Positions 1 to 8,400 of a stretch of 64,000 bases of DNA are shown one piece after another. Position 1 is the stretch's first letter, and each line of letters opens with the position of its first letter. The DNA comes from Changpingibacter yushuensis (lineage in GTDB: Bacteria; Actinomycetota; Actinomycetes; Actinomycetales; Actinomycetaceae): assembly GCF_014041995.1 (NCBI RefSeq), contig NZ_CP059492.1, positions 2,597,584 to 2,661,583 on the forward strand, given 5' to 3'. The notes below the pieces were generated by a model. It searched no databases. It had not been told where the DNA came from and worked only from the letters and a program-made list of their open reading frames with translations. A program made the position numbers and the translations under genes.

Positions 1-205
1 ACCGCGTTCCAGCCACCCGACCGTTGGCCTAACAACCCGGCCCATTATGCATCCAGTAGGCGACTCCCTACACTTCTATGCCGATCTTCCAGATAGCGCA
101 TGGATCGAAGAGGGCCTAACACCACCCCATTCCCAGCCATGGGAAGGCAGCTCTTCGGACCTTTCCCCGGCTGGTGCTACACAAGGCACGGAGGAGCAAG
201 CATGA
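1..205 (+). CDS. C-terminal end of an upstream gene, probably a peptide-type ABC transporter ATPase (partial)
   Basis: An open frame with codons in phase from base 2 runs from the window edge to a TGA at 203-205. It encodes a Pro/Gly/Ser-rich tail of about 67 residues without recognisable motifs. Its stop overlaps the ATG of the next ATPase gene (ATGA at 202-205), the usual translational coupling of DppD-type and DppF-type ATPase genes, so it is inferred to be the DppD-like partner or another subunit of the same importer. The N-terminal part lies outside the window, so the family cannot be confirmed from sequence. Confidence 0.55.
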   Translation, partial: PRSSHPTVGLTTRPIMHPVGDSLHFYADLPDSAWIEEGLTPPHSQPWEGSSSDLSPAGATQGTEEQA

Positions 206-1068
206 GCGATTCCACCAACAACGAGGTTCGCAATGGGCAGATCCGCACCGCCCGAATCGGGGATGCGGCCACGCCAATCATTGAGCTGAAGGATGTTGAC
301 GTCACGTTCAAGACCCGCACCGGGTCACTCTTTCATCCGAACCGGATCCACGCAGTTCGTGGCGTAAACATGAAGGTTGTGGCCGGAGAAACCCTCGGCA
401 TCGTGGGTGAATCTGGTTGTGGTAAGTCCACCACCGCGAACGTCATGTGCGGACTCCAGCAGCCCACCGCTGGCCACGTCTTCTTCAAAGGGGTTGAGGT
501 CACGAAGCGAAGCGCCAAGGACCGGCGCAGGATCGGCCGCGTGGTTTCCGTGGTGTTCCAAGATCCAGCCACAGCGCTTAACGCACGCATGATCGTTCGT
601 GACCAGCTCGCTGATCCGCTCAACGTGCACAGCATTGGCACCTCAGCCGAACGTGACAAGCGGGTGGAAGATCTCATCTCCATGGTGGGCCTTCCCCATT
701 CTGCGCTCGACGCACTGCCGGGCCAGCTTTCAGGTGGTCAGCGCCAACGCGTTGCGATCGCACGTGCTTTGGCACTCGAACCCGACGCGATCATCGCGGA
801 TGAGCCCACTTCAGCGCTCGACGTATCCGTGCGGGCTCAGATTCTTAATCTTTTGACAGATCTGAAGAACGAACTCGGCTTAGCGATGGTCTTCATCAGT
901 CACGATATTCAAACTGTTCGCTACGTCTCTGATCGCATCGCTGTTATGCACGACGGCGTCGTCGCGGAGGAGGGCCCCGGGGCACAGCTTCTTGCCAACC
1001 CTCAGGACCCATACACGCAGAAGCTCTTGGGTGCGGCGCCATCCCTGCTACACCCAGTGCTCAACTAA
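202..1068 (+). CDS. Peptide/nickel-type (DppF/OppF-like) ABC transporter ATP-binding protein
   Basis: A 288-residue ATPase that would energise an importer of the dipeptide/oligopeptide class at the inner face of the membrane. Walker A GESGCGKS is at residues 69-76, the Q-loop around VFQDP at 118-122, the signature LSGGQRQRVAIARAL from 176, Walker B with DEPTSALD around 200-207, and the H-loop SHD near 233. The short C-terminal extension ends in the family-typical region after HDGVVAEEGP. The start at 202 is chosen because GAGGAG precedes it at a good distance and its ATG overlaps the upstream stop. It lies 91 bp upstream of nanA. Some actinobacteria (Corynebacterium glutamicum SiaEFGI) import sialic acid with a Dpp-type ABC system, so N-acetylneuraminate is the inferred substrate; peptides remain possible. 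Confidence 0.9.
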   Translation: MSDSTNNEVRNGQIRTARIGDAATPIIELKDVDVTFKTRTGSLFHPNRIHAVRGVNMKVVAGETLGIVGESGCGKSTTANVMCGLQQPTAGHVFFKGVEVTKRSAKDRRRIGRVVSVVFQDPATALNARMIVRDQLADPLNVHSIGTSAERDKRVEDLISMVGLPHSALDALPGQLSGGQRQRVAIARALALEPDAIIADEPTSALDVSVRAQILNLLTDLKNELGLAMVFISHDIQTVRYVSDRIAVMHDGVVAEEGPGAQLLANPQDPYTQKLLGAAPSLLHPVLN

Positions 1069-1159
1069 GTGACTGCGCCACACCCACGTTGCTACACGCA
1101 TTGAGAATGCAAAAACCCCCAACAATACGCCCACAAGTCATCACTGAAGGAATGGCTCA

Positions 1160-2089
1160 ATGTCTCAAAATTCCCCATTTTTCGGGGTAATCCCACCAGT
1201 TGTCACGCCACTTACTCCCGAGCGTGAACTCGACGTCGAAGCTCTCGAGAAGAACGTCAACCGTATGATCGAGGCTGGGGTCAACGGGCTGTTCTTCCTC
1301 GGATCCTCTGGCGAGGTCGTGTTCAGCACGGACGAACGCCGCGGCCAGATCCTCGAAGCTGGCATCCGCGCCACGGCCGGACGAGTGCCAGTGTTTGCTG
1401 GAGTGATCGACATGCAGACTGAACGCATGATCGAACATGCCAAGCAGGCTCAAAAACTCGGAGCCGACGCGATAGTCGCCACCGCACCGTTCTATGCGCT
1501 AGGTGGAGACGTAGAGATCGAGGCGAACTTCCGCGCCATTCGCGAAGCCGTGGACCTGCCACTCTTTGCCTACGACATCCCGGTGTGCGTCCACAAAAAG
1601 CTGGGCGTTGACCTCCTGGTCAAGCTTGGCAAGGAGGGCGTCCTCTCCGGAGTTAAGGATTCTTCCGGCGACGACGTCGCCTTCCGTTTCCTTATTCGCG
1701 CCAATGATCAGGCCGGACATCCGCTCCAACTGCTCACCGGGCATGAAGTAGTGGTTGATGGTGCGTACTTGGGTGGAGCGGACGGCTCGGTTCCCGGACT
1801 CGCCAATGTGGATCCTGCTCCGTACGTGGAACAGTGGAAGGCCGCCCAAGAGGGCGACTGGAATCGCGTTTCTGAACTCCAGGACTACCTTGCCGACCTC
1901 ATGCGCATCACCTCGGTTGTGAAGGGTGTCCAAGGCTTCGGCGGTGGAGTTGGCGCATTCAAGACTGCGCTGTGGCTCCTTGGTATCTACAGTTCGAACC
2001 AGATGCCTCGTCCCGTTTCCGCCCTTGAAGGTGAGAACGTTGAGGCAGTTCGTTCCGTCCTGGCCGACCTAGGACTCGTTGAGAGCTAG
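1160..2089 (+). CDS. nanA: N-acetylneuraminate lyase / dihydrodipicolinate synthase family aldolase
   Basis: A class I aldolase of 309 residues that in this setting should cleave N-acetylneuraminate to N-acetylmannosamine and pyruvate in the cytosol. Family features visible are GSSGE at 48-52, the catalytic Tyr138 in FAYDIP, and the Schiff-base Lys166 in GVKDSSGD. A GAAGG ribosome site precedes the ATG. The DapA/NanA superfamily is hard to split by sequence alone. The call as a sialic acid lyase rests on the directly downstream kinase and epimerase genes, which together complete the pathway to GlcNAc-6-P. The codons GAC GAC GTC GCC within its catalytic region form one copy of a 12-mer that recurs in the window. 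Confidence 0.88.
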   Translation: MSQNSPFFGVIPPVVTPLTPERELDVEALEKNVNRMIEAGVNGLFFLGSSGEVVFSTDERRGQILEAGIRATAGRVPVFAGVIDMQTERMIEHAKQAQKLGADAIVATAPFYALGGDVEIEANFRAIREAVDLPLFAYDIPVCVHKKLGVDLLVKLGKEGVLSGVKDSSGDDVAFRFLIRANDQAGHPLQLLTGHEVVVDGAYLGGADGSVPGLANVDPAPYVEQWKAAQEGDWNRVSELQDYLADLMRITSVVKGVQGFGGGVGAFKTALWLLGIYSSNQMPRPVSALEGENVEAVRSVLADLGLVES

Positions 2090-2100
2090 GTGGCGCGGGG

Positions 2101-2131
2101 CGCGGTTGGGGGCCACTCGCCCCCAACCGCG
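2101..2131. terminator. GC-rich hairpin after nanA
   Basis: A perfect 12-bp inverted repeat (2101-2112 with 2120-2131, 7-nt loop) begins 11 bases after the nanA stop. No clear T-run follows on the plus strand, so it may act as an attenuator or mRNA 3' stabiliser rather than a strong terminator. Confidence 0.5.
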
Positions 2132-2160
2132 TTCATGGCGGCTGTATGCACGCCAACTCG

Positions 2161-2207
2161 CATTCGTTGGCTGGGTTTCGCGTGGTGGTATGCCCGGCCA
2201 ACGAATG
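2161..2207. repeat. Long inverted repeat in the nanA-nanK gap
   Basis: CATTCGTTGGC at 2161-2171 is answered by GCCAACGAATG at 2197-2207. The stem extends inward through 2172-2175 and 2193-2196 with one G-T pair, giving about 15 bp around a 17-nt loop. It sits between the nanA hairpin and the nanK ribosome site. It could be an operator or an intercistronic RNA structure; nothing in the sequence decides which. Confidence 0.5.
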
Positions 2208-2254
2208 TGCTCATCAAATACTGAGCACCGTGCATCTGGATGCTAGGAGAAGCT

Positions 2255-3277
2255 TTGGAAAGCGATTCACTTGTGGAACCGGCCAGCAAGCCCGTGGTGG
2301 TTCTAGACATTGGCGGCACAAAGATTAGCGCTGCAGTTGTGGAGTGGACGCCGTTGGCTGATCCTCAGTTCACCATCTGCTGCTCTCAAACAGCACCCAC
2401 CAATGCACCTCGAGGCGGAACAGCCGTATGTGCCACCGCTGTAGATCTGGCTCGCAGTGTTGCTCATCAGTATGCCGCTGCGCATGGTTCTTCCATTGTT
2501 GGCATCTCAGTGGCGTCAGCTGGCGTTGTTGACGAAGCCAATGGAAGCATCATCTCTGCGACCGACCTCATCCCCGGATGGGCTGGTATCGAGCTGGGCC
2601 GCACGTTATCACAGCAACTTGGATTGCCCACGCGTGTCATGAACGATGTGCATGCCCACGCTCTTGGAGAAGTGAGTGCTGGTGTAGCGCGCGGATGTGA
2701 TTCAGCCCTTGTGTTAGGAGTGGGTACGGGTATTGGTGGAGCAGTGGTCTCCCATGGCCATGTTCTTCGCGGCGCTCACGGACTCTCCGGGCACCTTGGA
2801 CATATCCACCATCCGTTGGCCAACGGCTTCACATGCTCGTGTGGAAGGTTTGGGCACATTGAGTCCGTTGCTTCGGGCAGCGGACTTGGCCGGCTGTACA
2901 ATGCGCGAGTATCTGACTTTCAGACTGAACGGGCACACAACGAGGAATACTCCATCTCTCAGCTCGAGGGCGTTGTCAGTGGCGGCCGCGCTCTGAAGGA
3001 TCTGGCCGATGCGGGCAATGACCTAGCGCAACGTACTCTCTCAGAAAGTGGCCGCGCCCTAGGTGAAGTACTTGGTTCTTTAGCTAATGCCTTCGATCCA
3101 GACGTCATCATCCTCTCCGGATCCGTGACCCGAGCAGGTGAGCTTTGGTGGAACGCCATTCACGAAGGATACGGCGCTCAGGCAATGGATACTGTGGCCC
3201 ACACTCCTCTTCTCCAAGGATCGCTGGGCGATTCCGCACCACTCATTGGAGCCGCGGCAAACTATCTGATCACATGA
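2255..3277 (+). CDS. nanK: ROK-family kinase, probable N-acetylmannosamine kinase
   Basis: A sugar kinase of about 340 residues inferred to phosphorylate ManNAc to ManNAc-6-P. It has the ROK phosphate loop DIGGTK near the N-terminus, a second glycine-rich ATP segment (LGVGTGIGGAVV), and the metal/sugar motif GHLGHIHHP followed by CSCGRFGHIE. The usual third cysteine of the ROK zinc motif (CxCGxxGC) is replaced by His here. An ATG occurs at 2240, but AGGAG at 2245-2249 lies downstream of it and is correctly spaced for the in-frame TTG at 2255, which I prefer as the start. It lies between nanA and nanE. ROK kinases have varied substrates, so ManNAc specificity comes from context. Confidence 0.82.
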   Translation: MESDSLVEPASKPVVVLDIGGTKISAAVVEWTPLADPQFTICCSQTAPTNAPRGGTAVCATAVDLARSVAHQYAAAHGSSIVGISVASAGVVDEANGSIISATDLIPGWAGIELGRTLSQQLGLPTRVMNDVHAHALGEVSAGVARGCDSALVLGVGTGIGGAVVSHGHVLRGAHGLSGHLGHIHHPLANGFTCSCGRFGHIESVASGSGLGRLYNARVSDFQTERAHNEEYSISQLEGVVSGGRALKDLADAGNDLAQRTLSESGRALGEVLGSLANAFDPDVIILSGSVTRAGELWWNAIHEGYGAQAMDTVAHTPLLQGSLGDSAPLIGAAANYLIT

Positions 3278-3346
3278 CCAGCGCTTCGCCCTCATCGCGC
3301 TTCTCATCACATCACGTCACATAACCGAGTTTTCAAGGAAAGTGTT

Positions 3347-4021
3347 ATGCATCCGATCATTGAATCAGTCCGAGGTAAGCTCATCGTCTCCTGCCAGGCC
3401 TACCCTGGCGAGCCACTGCGTCACCCCGAAACCATGGCGCAGATGGCATTAGCCGCCGAACGAGGTGGTGCCGCCGCCATCCGCTGCCAAGGTCTAGCAG
3501 ATATCTCTGCGATCAAAGGGCAGGTTGAACTCCCGGTGATCGGGTTATGGAAGGAGGGCCACGAGGGCGTCTACATCACCCCCACCCTCCGCCATGCCCG
3601 GGCATGCGTCATGGCCGGTGCAGACATCGTCGCAATCGACGCAACTTCCCGCCCCCGACCTGACGGCCTGACTTTCGCCCAAACCGTGGCTGCCCTCAAG
3701 GAGGACGGCACTCTGGTGATGGCTGACTGTGGATCCCTTGCCGATGCCCAACAGGCCGCCGATGCTGGCTGCGATATTCTCTCAACCACCCTCGCCGGAT
3801 ACACCGGCGACCGTGTGAAGACGGATGGACCGGACTTCGAACTCCTCAGCCAGATGGTTTCAGCGTTCCCAGAATTTCCCGTGTTCTGTGAAGGTCGAAT
3901 CCACACTACCGAGCACGCGCGCCAAGTGATTGATGCAGGCGCATGGGCGGCCGTGGTTGGCACGGCGATCACTCACCCAACCACCATCACCTCGTGGTTC
4001 CGCGGCGCAGTGGAAGGCTGA
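3347..4021 (+). CDS. nanE: N-acylglucosamine-6-phosphate 2-epimerase
   Basis: A TIM-barrel protein of 224 residues converting ManNAc-6-P to GlcNAc-6-P, the last dedicated step before amino-sugar catabolism. Its length matches the NanE family. Typical segments are IRCQGLADI (about 45-53), IGLWKEG with candidate catalytic Lys69, the metal/phosphate-binding DATSRPRP stretch, and the phosphate-binding GRIHT and VVGTAITHP near the C-terminus. AAGGAAA precedes the ATG. Together with nanA and nanK this makes the complete core pathway. Confidence 0.93.
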   Translation: MHPIIESVRGKLIVSCQAYPGEPLRHPETMAQMALAAERGGAAAIRCQGLADISAIKGQVELPVIGLWKEGHEGVYITPTLRHARACVMAGADIVAIDATSRPRPDGLTFAQTVAALKEDGTLVMADCGSLADAQQAADAGCDILSTTLAGYTGDRVKTDGPDFELLSQMVSAFPEFPVFCEGRIHTTEHARQVIDAGAWAAVVGTAITHPTTITSWFRGAVEG

Positions 4022-4079
4022 TGCTTTCTTTTAGCCAAGCGCACTAAGCTTGCAGGGACGCTTGGAAAGGAGGCCCACG

Positions 4080-4979
4080 ATGCGCACGAGCCTCCACTCC
4101 GGCCACCGCCAGCATGAGGTTCGCACCGCCTATGCACTGCTCACCCCCTCGCTCATCGGCGTGGGAATCTTCCTTGTACTGCCCTTTCTGCTGGTCTTTG
4201 CCATATCACTGACTGACTGGAAGCTGATCAACACTCCCCAGTTCGTGGGACTTGAGAACTACAGCTACCTTGCCTCAGGCACGACCTTCTTTCACTCCAT
4301 CGCAGTAACGTTGGTATTCGCGCTCCTGACCATTCCCCCGGCAGTGGTGCTCGGTCTGCTCATCGCGCTGGCACTCAATCGGCGACTTCCCGGCACCACT
4401 TTCCTTCAGCTGCTATACGTCCTGCCGTGGGTGTGCGCCCCACTCACTCTTGGCGTGGTATGGCAATGGATGCTTGATCCCACCAACGGGCTGGTGAACG
4501 CAGTCATAGGCCACCGCATTGAATGGATGAGTAATACCGCGCTAGCCCTACCTACCGTTGCATTCGTGTACGTGTGGCAAAACGTTGGCTACATCTCGCT
4601 CTTCTTCCTAGCAGGGCTGCAATCAATACCCACATCAGTGTTAGAAGCAGCAAAGATTGACGGTGCCGGCCCCATTCGTATGGTGACGTCGATGTACGTA
4701 CCATTGTTGCGCCCAACCACCTTCTTTGTTCTGGTCACCTCATTCATCTCCTCTTTTCAGGCCTTTGACTTGGTATACGGACTCACTGGATCCAACCCCG
4801 GCTATCCGGGAGGAACCACCGATCTGCTTGCTGTGCACATCTATCAAACTGCCTTCAGTGGTTCTCATCAGATGGGCCGGGCCAGTGCGATGGCGGTTCT
4901 GCTGCTTGCCGTCATCGTTGCCATAACTGTCCTCCAACAGCGCTACTTCGCCAAGCGCACCGTTTTTGAACTGGATTAG
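4080..4979 (+). CDS. CUT1-type sugar ABC transporter permease (MalF-like)
   Basis: A 299-residue integral membrane protein with six predicted hydrophobic helices and the binding-protein-dependent permease (EAA) loop near LEAAKIDGAGPIRMVTSMYVPLLRP. The first helix follows RTAYALLTPSLIG, as in MalF/UgpA-like proteins. The start at 4080 is set by an AAAGGAGG ribosome site; an upstream in-frame ATG at 4050 lacks one. It is followed directly by a second permease and a solute-binding lipoprotein. No ATPase gene is present, which in actinobacteria is common because a shared MsiK-type ATPase serves many CUT1 importers. Substrate unknown; sialic acid, ManNAc or glycan-derived oligosaccharides are inferred from the neighbours. 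Confidence 0.9.
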   Translation: MRTSLHSGHRQHEVRTAYALLTPSLIGVGIFLVLPFLLVFAISLTDWKLINTPQFVGLENYSYLASGTTFFHSIAVTLVFALLTIPPAVVLGLLIALALNRRLPGTTFLQLLYVLPWVCAPLTLGVVWQWMLDPTNGLVNAVIGHRIEWMSNTALALPTVAFVYVWQNVGYISLFFLAGLQSIPTSVLEAAKIDGAGPIRMVTSMYVPLLRPTTFFVLVTSFISSFQAFDLVYGLTGSNPGYPGGTTDLLAVHIYQTAFSGSHQMGRASAMAVLLLAVIVAITVLQQRYFAKRTVFELD

Positions 4980-4989
4980 GGTGACGCCG

Positions 4990-5871
4990 ATGAATCCTGT
5001 GGAAATCGGACTGGACGCGGCGCCGTCGTCGTCGGCAAGAAGAAGACGCCAGAGGTGGCTCTCAATCGCAATGACGTACCTGCTCCTCGGCGCGGGTGCG
5101 CTCTTTATGCTGGTGCCGTTTGTGTTCTCAGTTATGACCAGCTTGAAGACACCTGAGCAATTTGCCACCACTACCCCACTGACACCGCCTGCGCCGCTGA
5201 CGTTGGAGAACTACACCGCGCTCTTCTCTGGCAGCCACAACTTCATCGTTCCGCTGGCCGTAACTGCTCAGATGGTCTTGGTGCTCACGTTAGGGCAACT
5301 CACGTGTTCGGTACTTGCCGCATACGCGTTCGCTCGGCTCAACTTCCCGGGCCGCGAACCACTCTTTTGGACCTTTGTGGCAACCCAGATGATCCCACCC
5401 ATCGTCACGATGATTCCGCTGTACTCGATGCTCTCGGAAATGGGGCTACGCAACACATTCGCGGGGCTCGTGGTGCCTTTCCTGCTCGGCTCGCCGTATG
5501 CCATCTTCTTGTTGCGGCAGAGTTTTCAGCGGATGCCCCAGGATGTGTTGGACGCCGCGAAGCTTGACGGCGCTGGGCACCTGCGTACGCTCCTTTTCAT
5601 CGTGTTGCCCATGAACAAGCCAATCTTGGCAACGTTGCTCCTCATCACGGTGGTCAGCCAATGGAACAGCTTCCTGTGGCCATCGATCATTGCTCCGAGC
5701 CAGGAATGGAGCGTCCTGACCGTTGCCACACAAGCACTCCAGAGCCAATACGCAGGCAACTGGACCCTCGTCATGGCCGCAACCACAGTGGCCCTCGCAC
5801 CGCTGGTGATTCTGTTCGTGGTGTTCCATAAACAAATCGTGGCATCGCTTGGGATCACCGGATTGAAGTGA
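4990..5871 (+). CDS. CUT1-type sugar ABC transporter permease (MalG-like)
   Basis: Second permease subunit, 293 residues. It has an N-terminal helix from about residue 22 and the EAA loop DAAKLDGAGHLRTLLFIVLPMNKP, split here as LDAAKLDGAGH and VLPMNKPILAT, the docking site for the missing ATPase. AGGG at 4978-4981, overlapping the stop of the preceding permease, serves as ribosome site for the ATG at 4990. GTG 4981 is an alternative. It forms the heterodimeric channel with the previous gene product. Confidence 0.9.
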   Translation: MNPVEIGLDAAPSSSARRRRQRWLSIAMTYLLLGAGALFMLVPFVFSVMTSLKTPEQFATTTPLTPPAPLTLENYTALFSGSHNFIVPLAVTAQMVLVLTLGQLTCSVLAAYAFARLNFPGREPLFWTFVATQMIPPIVTMIPLYSMLSEMGLRNTFAGLVVPFLLGSPYAIFLLRQSFQRMPQDVLDAAKLDGAGHLRTLLFIVLPMNKPILATLLLITVVSQWNSFLWPSIIAPSQEWSVLTVATQALQSQYAGNWTLVMAATTVALAPLVILFVVFHKQIVASLGITGLK

Positions 5872-6028
5872 CCAACCGAGCAGCTCCACGCCCGCAGCGT
5901 GCAGCGCACGCCGATGTGCGCATTCATGACGCGAGTGCGACTACAGTCTCACATCCGCCATCTCGAGGGAGTAGTGCCGCTGGTGAGATGGTAGGTTGGG
6001 CGGTTGTTTGCCCTTCCAAGGAGTGTTC

Positions 6029-7375
6029 ATGAAACGCCATTCGATCACCCTGCGATCTGCCGCAGCTCTCATCCTGAGTGCCGCTGTGGCGATTCCCCTC
6101 ACCGCTTGCTCCCCAGGCGCCTCGGGGGGTGATTCTGCCAGCACAACGGATTCCACTCAGACAGTGACATTCCGTTTGTGGGACGACGTCGCCGCGCCGG
6201 CTTACGAAGATTCGTTCGCCGAGTTCACGGAGCAGAACCCCGGCATCAAAGTTGATGTAGAGGTAGTTCCGTGGGCGAACTACTGGGACCGGCTCCCACT
6301 GGACATATCGTCTGGGGACATGGCAGATGTCTACTTGGTGAACTCCTCCAACTTCGCGCAGTACGCCGATAACGGTGACCTACTCAATGTCAGCGCTGAA
6401 CTCGGCACGGATCACGATGAATGGCAACAATCCGTGGTGGACATCTATACCCGTGATGGAAGCTTGTGGGGAGTTCCGCAGCTCTGGGACTCAATCGGCC
6501 TCTTCTACAACAAAGACATGGTTGAGAAGGCAGGAGTGGACGTCAACGATCTGACGTGGGCTCCTGAGGCAGGTGACGGAGATACTCTTCTTGCCGCAGC
6601 GCAAGCTCTCACAGTGGACTCGGCAGGGAACAACGCCGCGAGCGCAGACTTCGATTCTTCGAACATCGACGTTTACGGCTTCAACGCTCAGGCGGACCTT
6701 CAAGCGATTTATCGGCCATTCCTTGCTCAGGCCGGTGCCCAGTTCCAAGATGATGACAATCAGTTCGCGTTTGCTTCAGACGCGGGCGTAGTGGCGTTCA
6801 CGTATCTCGTAGATATGGTGAATACGTACCACGTTGCCCCCTCGGCGGCCGACACCAACACGAACGCCGACATCACGCGGGACATGTTCGTGCAGGGAAA
6901 GCTAGCCCTCTACCAGTCAGGTCCCTACAATCTCAAGACGATCGCTGAATCGGCGTCAAACATCAATTGGGGACTTGCTCCCCTGGTATCTGGCCCGGAA
7001 GGCCGCATAAGCACAGTGCATGGCGTGTCCGCCGTGGGGAATGCGGCAACGAAGAACAAGGAAGCGACCGTCAAGGTGCTTGAATGGCTCGGATCCGAAG
7101 AAGGTCAACTTCCATTGGCTGAAGAAGGTGTCTCCTTCCCTGCGGTGGTATCAGCGCAGGATGCATTCGTGAAGTACTGGGCTGATCGTGACGTAGATGT
7201 ATCCGTGTTCATCGATGCAGCCGAGGGAACAACGGCTGCTCCCCCGGTTGGCACGGCCGTCAACGCAGGGTTCAATGCAGCCTCGCCGCTGCTGGCTGAT
7301 CTGTTTCTTGGTAAAACTGACATTGCCAAGGGCTTGGCAGCTGCGCAAGCGGAAGGCAATGCGGCGATGGAGTAA
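6029..7375 (+). CDS. Sugar ABC transporter solute-binding lipoprotein
   Basis: An extracellular type 1 solute-binding protein of 448 residues, the ligand receptor for the two permeases upstream. The N-terminus is a lipoprotein signal peptide with lipobox LTAC, followed by a Gly/Ser/Thr-rich linker. The mature part contains family segments such as FAEFTEQNPGIKVDVEVVPW and the C-terminal AALALYQSG-like hinge region (GKLALYQSGPYN). AAGGAG precedes the ATG at 6029. It is separated from the permeases by 157 bp, which may hold a weak hairpin or internal promoter. Codons for DDVA near its start are one of the six GACGACGTCGCC copies. Confidence 0.9.
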   Translation: MKRHSITLRSAAALILSAAVAIPLTACSPGASGGDSASTTDSTQTVTFRLWDDVAAPAYEDSFAEFTEQNPGIKVDVEVVPWANYWDRLPLDISSGDMADVYLVNSSNFAQYADNGDLLNVSAELGTDHDEWQQSVVDIYTRDGSLWGVPQLWDSIGLFYNKDMVEKAGVDVNDLTWAPEAGDGDTLLAAAQALTVDSAGNNAASADFDSSNIDVYGFNAQADLQAIYRPFLAQAGAQFQDDDNQFAFASDAGVVAFTYLVDMVNTYHVAPSAADTNTNADITRDMFVQGKLALYQSGPYNLKTIAESASNINWGLAPLVSGPEGRISTVHGVSAVGNAATKNKEATVKVLEWLGSEEGQLPLAEEGVSFPAVVSAQDAFVKYWADRDVDVSVFIDAAEGTTAAPPVGTAVNAGFNAASPLLADLFLGKTDIAKGLAAAQAEGNAAME

Positions 7376-7418
7376 CCAGTGCACATGGTGCGTGCTGGCA
7401 GAACCGAGAACCACCTCT

Positions 7419-7521
7419 GCCCAAGCCGCCCAGCGGAACAACCCTGCCCGCCCTCCGGAACGGCCCAAGCCGCCATCCGGAACGGCCCAAGCCGCCCAGC
7501 GGAGTAGCTCTATCTACTCCG
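7419..7521. repeat. Short GC-rich direct repeats and a hairpin after the binding-protein gene
   Basis: Copies of GCCCAAGCCGCC followed by AGCGGA or ATCCGGAAC begin at 7419, 7463 and 7485, a unit of about 22 bp. The block runs into an 8-bp inverted repeat CGGAGTAG/CTACTCCG (7500-7507 with 7514-7521). It lies 43 bp after a stop codon, as do several other short repeat blocks in this window. Confidence 0.75.
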
Positions 7522-7531
7522 CGGGGAGTAC

Positions 7532-8400
7532 ATGCCCGCCATACCCGGATGGCACAATGACTCCGTGAGACTCATGCCGTCATCCAGCGCTGCGGAAGAG
7601 TTGGGGGATTCACCAAAGCCTGTCCTTGGTGAATCTTTCTGGACCACCTTTCCCAAGTTGGTCATGCGAGCTACGTGGATCATCGTGATCCTCTCAATCC
7701 TCACGCAGCTGTTCACTGTCATACTCGAATCACGATCGCTTGTGGACCTCATTGGTTTGGCTGTGATGACTGTGGGGGTTGCGGTTAGTTGGTTTCTCGG
7801 GGTTCGGCTGGGCATCTGGTTCATCTGCGCAGCGCCGCTGCTTGTTGGATTGCTGGGCGGACTTCCGGTTGGACTGTGGTCAGTTGGGTGCTTCATGGCC
7901 CTGATCCTGACTCTCCGAGGTGACTCCGCTCTGTTCGTTGGCCTCACCATTGCTGCTGCAGCTTACTGTTCAGAGGGCTTTGCGGAGCACGCTTGGCTTC
8001 CGATGGAGGATCCAATCCCGGCGATTGCCGGAGGTGCCGCTCTGCTGATGGCTGCACTTGGAAGTACCTTTCGGTCACAGCAGTTGTACTGGTGGGAAGT
8101 TGAGAGAAGGGCCGCAGATGTGGTCCGTTCGCGCGCCGAAGAAGTTCGCCGCCGAGTTGTGGAGGAGCGGTTGCGAATTGCGCGCGATTTACATGACAGC
8201 GTGGGCCACAGCATCGCCCTGGCAAATATGCAGTTGAATGCCGCGGACGTTACCTTGCCGCCAGATGCCACTGCATCGTCCACCGCCATAGAGAATGCGC
8301 AGAGTACTCTTCACCAAGCCCTCACAGATATGCAGCAGCTACTCGCTGTGCTTCGCGAAGATTCAGCCGACGACGTCGCCGCCGCAAACGTACTACCTGC
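7532..8400 (+). pseudogene. N-terminal half of a NarL-type sensor histidine kinase (truncated, fused)
   Basis: The frame opening at 7532 starts as a membrane-bound two-component sensor kinase: about five hydrophobic helices (residues roughly 45-175), a cytoplasmic helix, then the HisKA_3 dimerisation box with phospho-acceptor His in RIARDLHDSVGHSIA. Just after the dimerisation domain (LLAVLREDSADDVAAANVL) the sequence changes, without losing frame, into the C-terminal half of an MMPL transporter. The HATPase_c domain and any partner response regulator are absent. It therefore cannot autophosphorylate. A deletion joining two neighbouring genes is the simplest explanation. Junction estimated at 8390-8415. 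Confidence 0.8.

Noticed and set aside
4740..5171. 143-codon minus-strand frame across the permease junction
   Set aside because: Shadow of two well-supported plus-strand permease genes.
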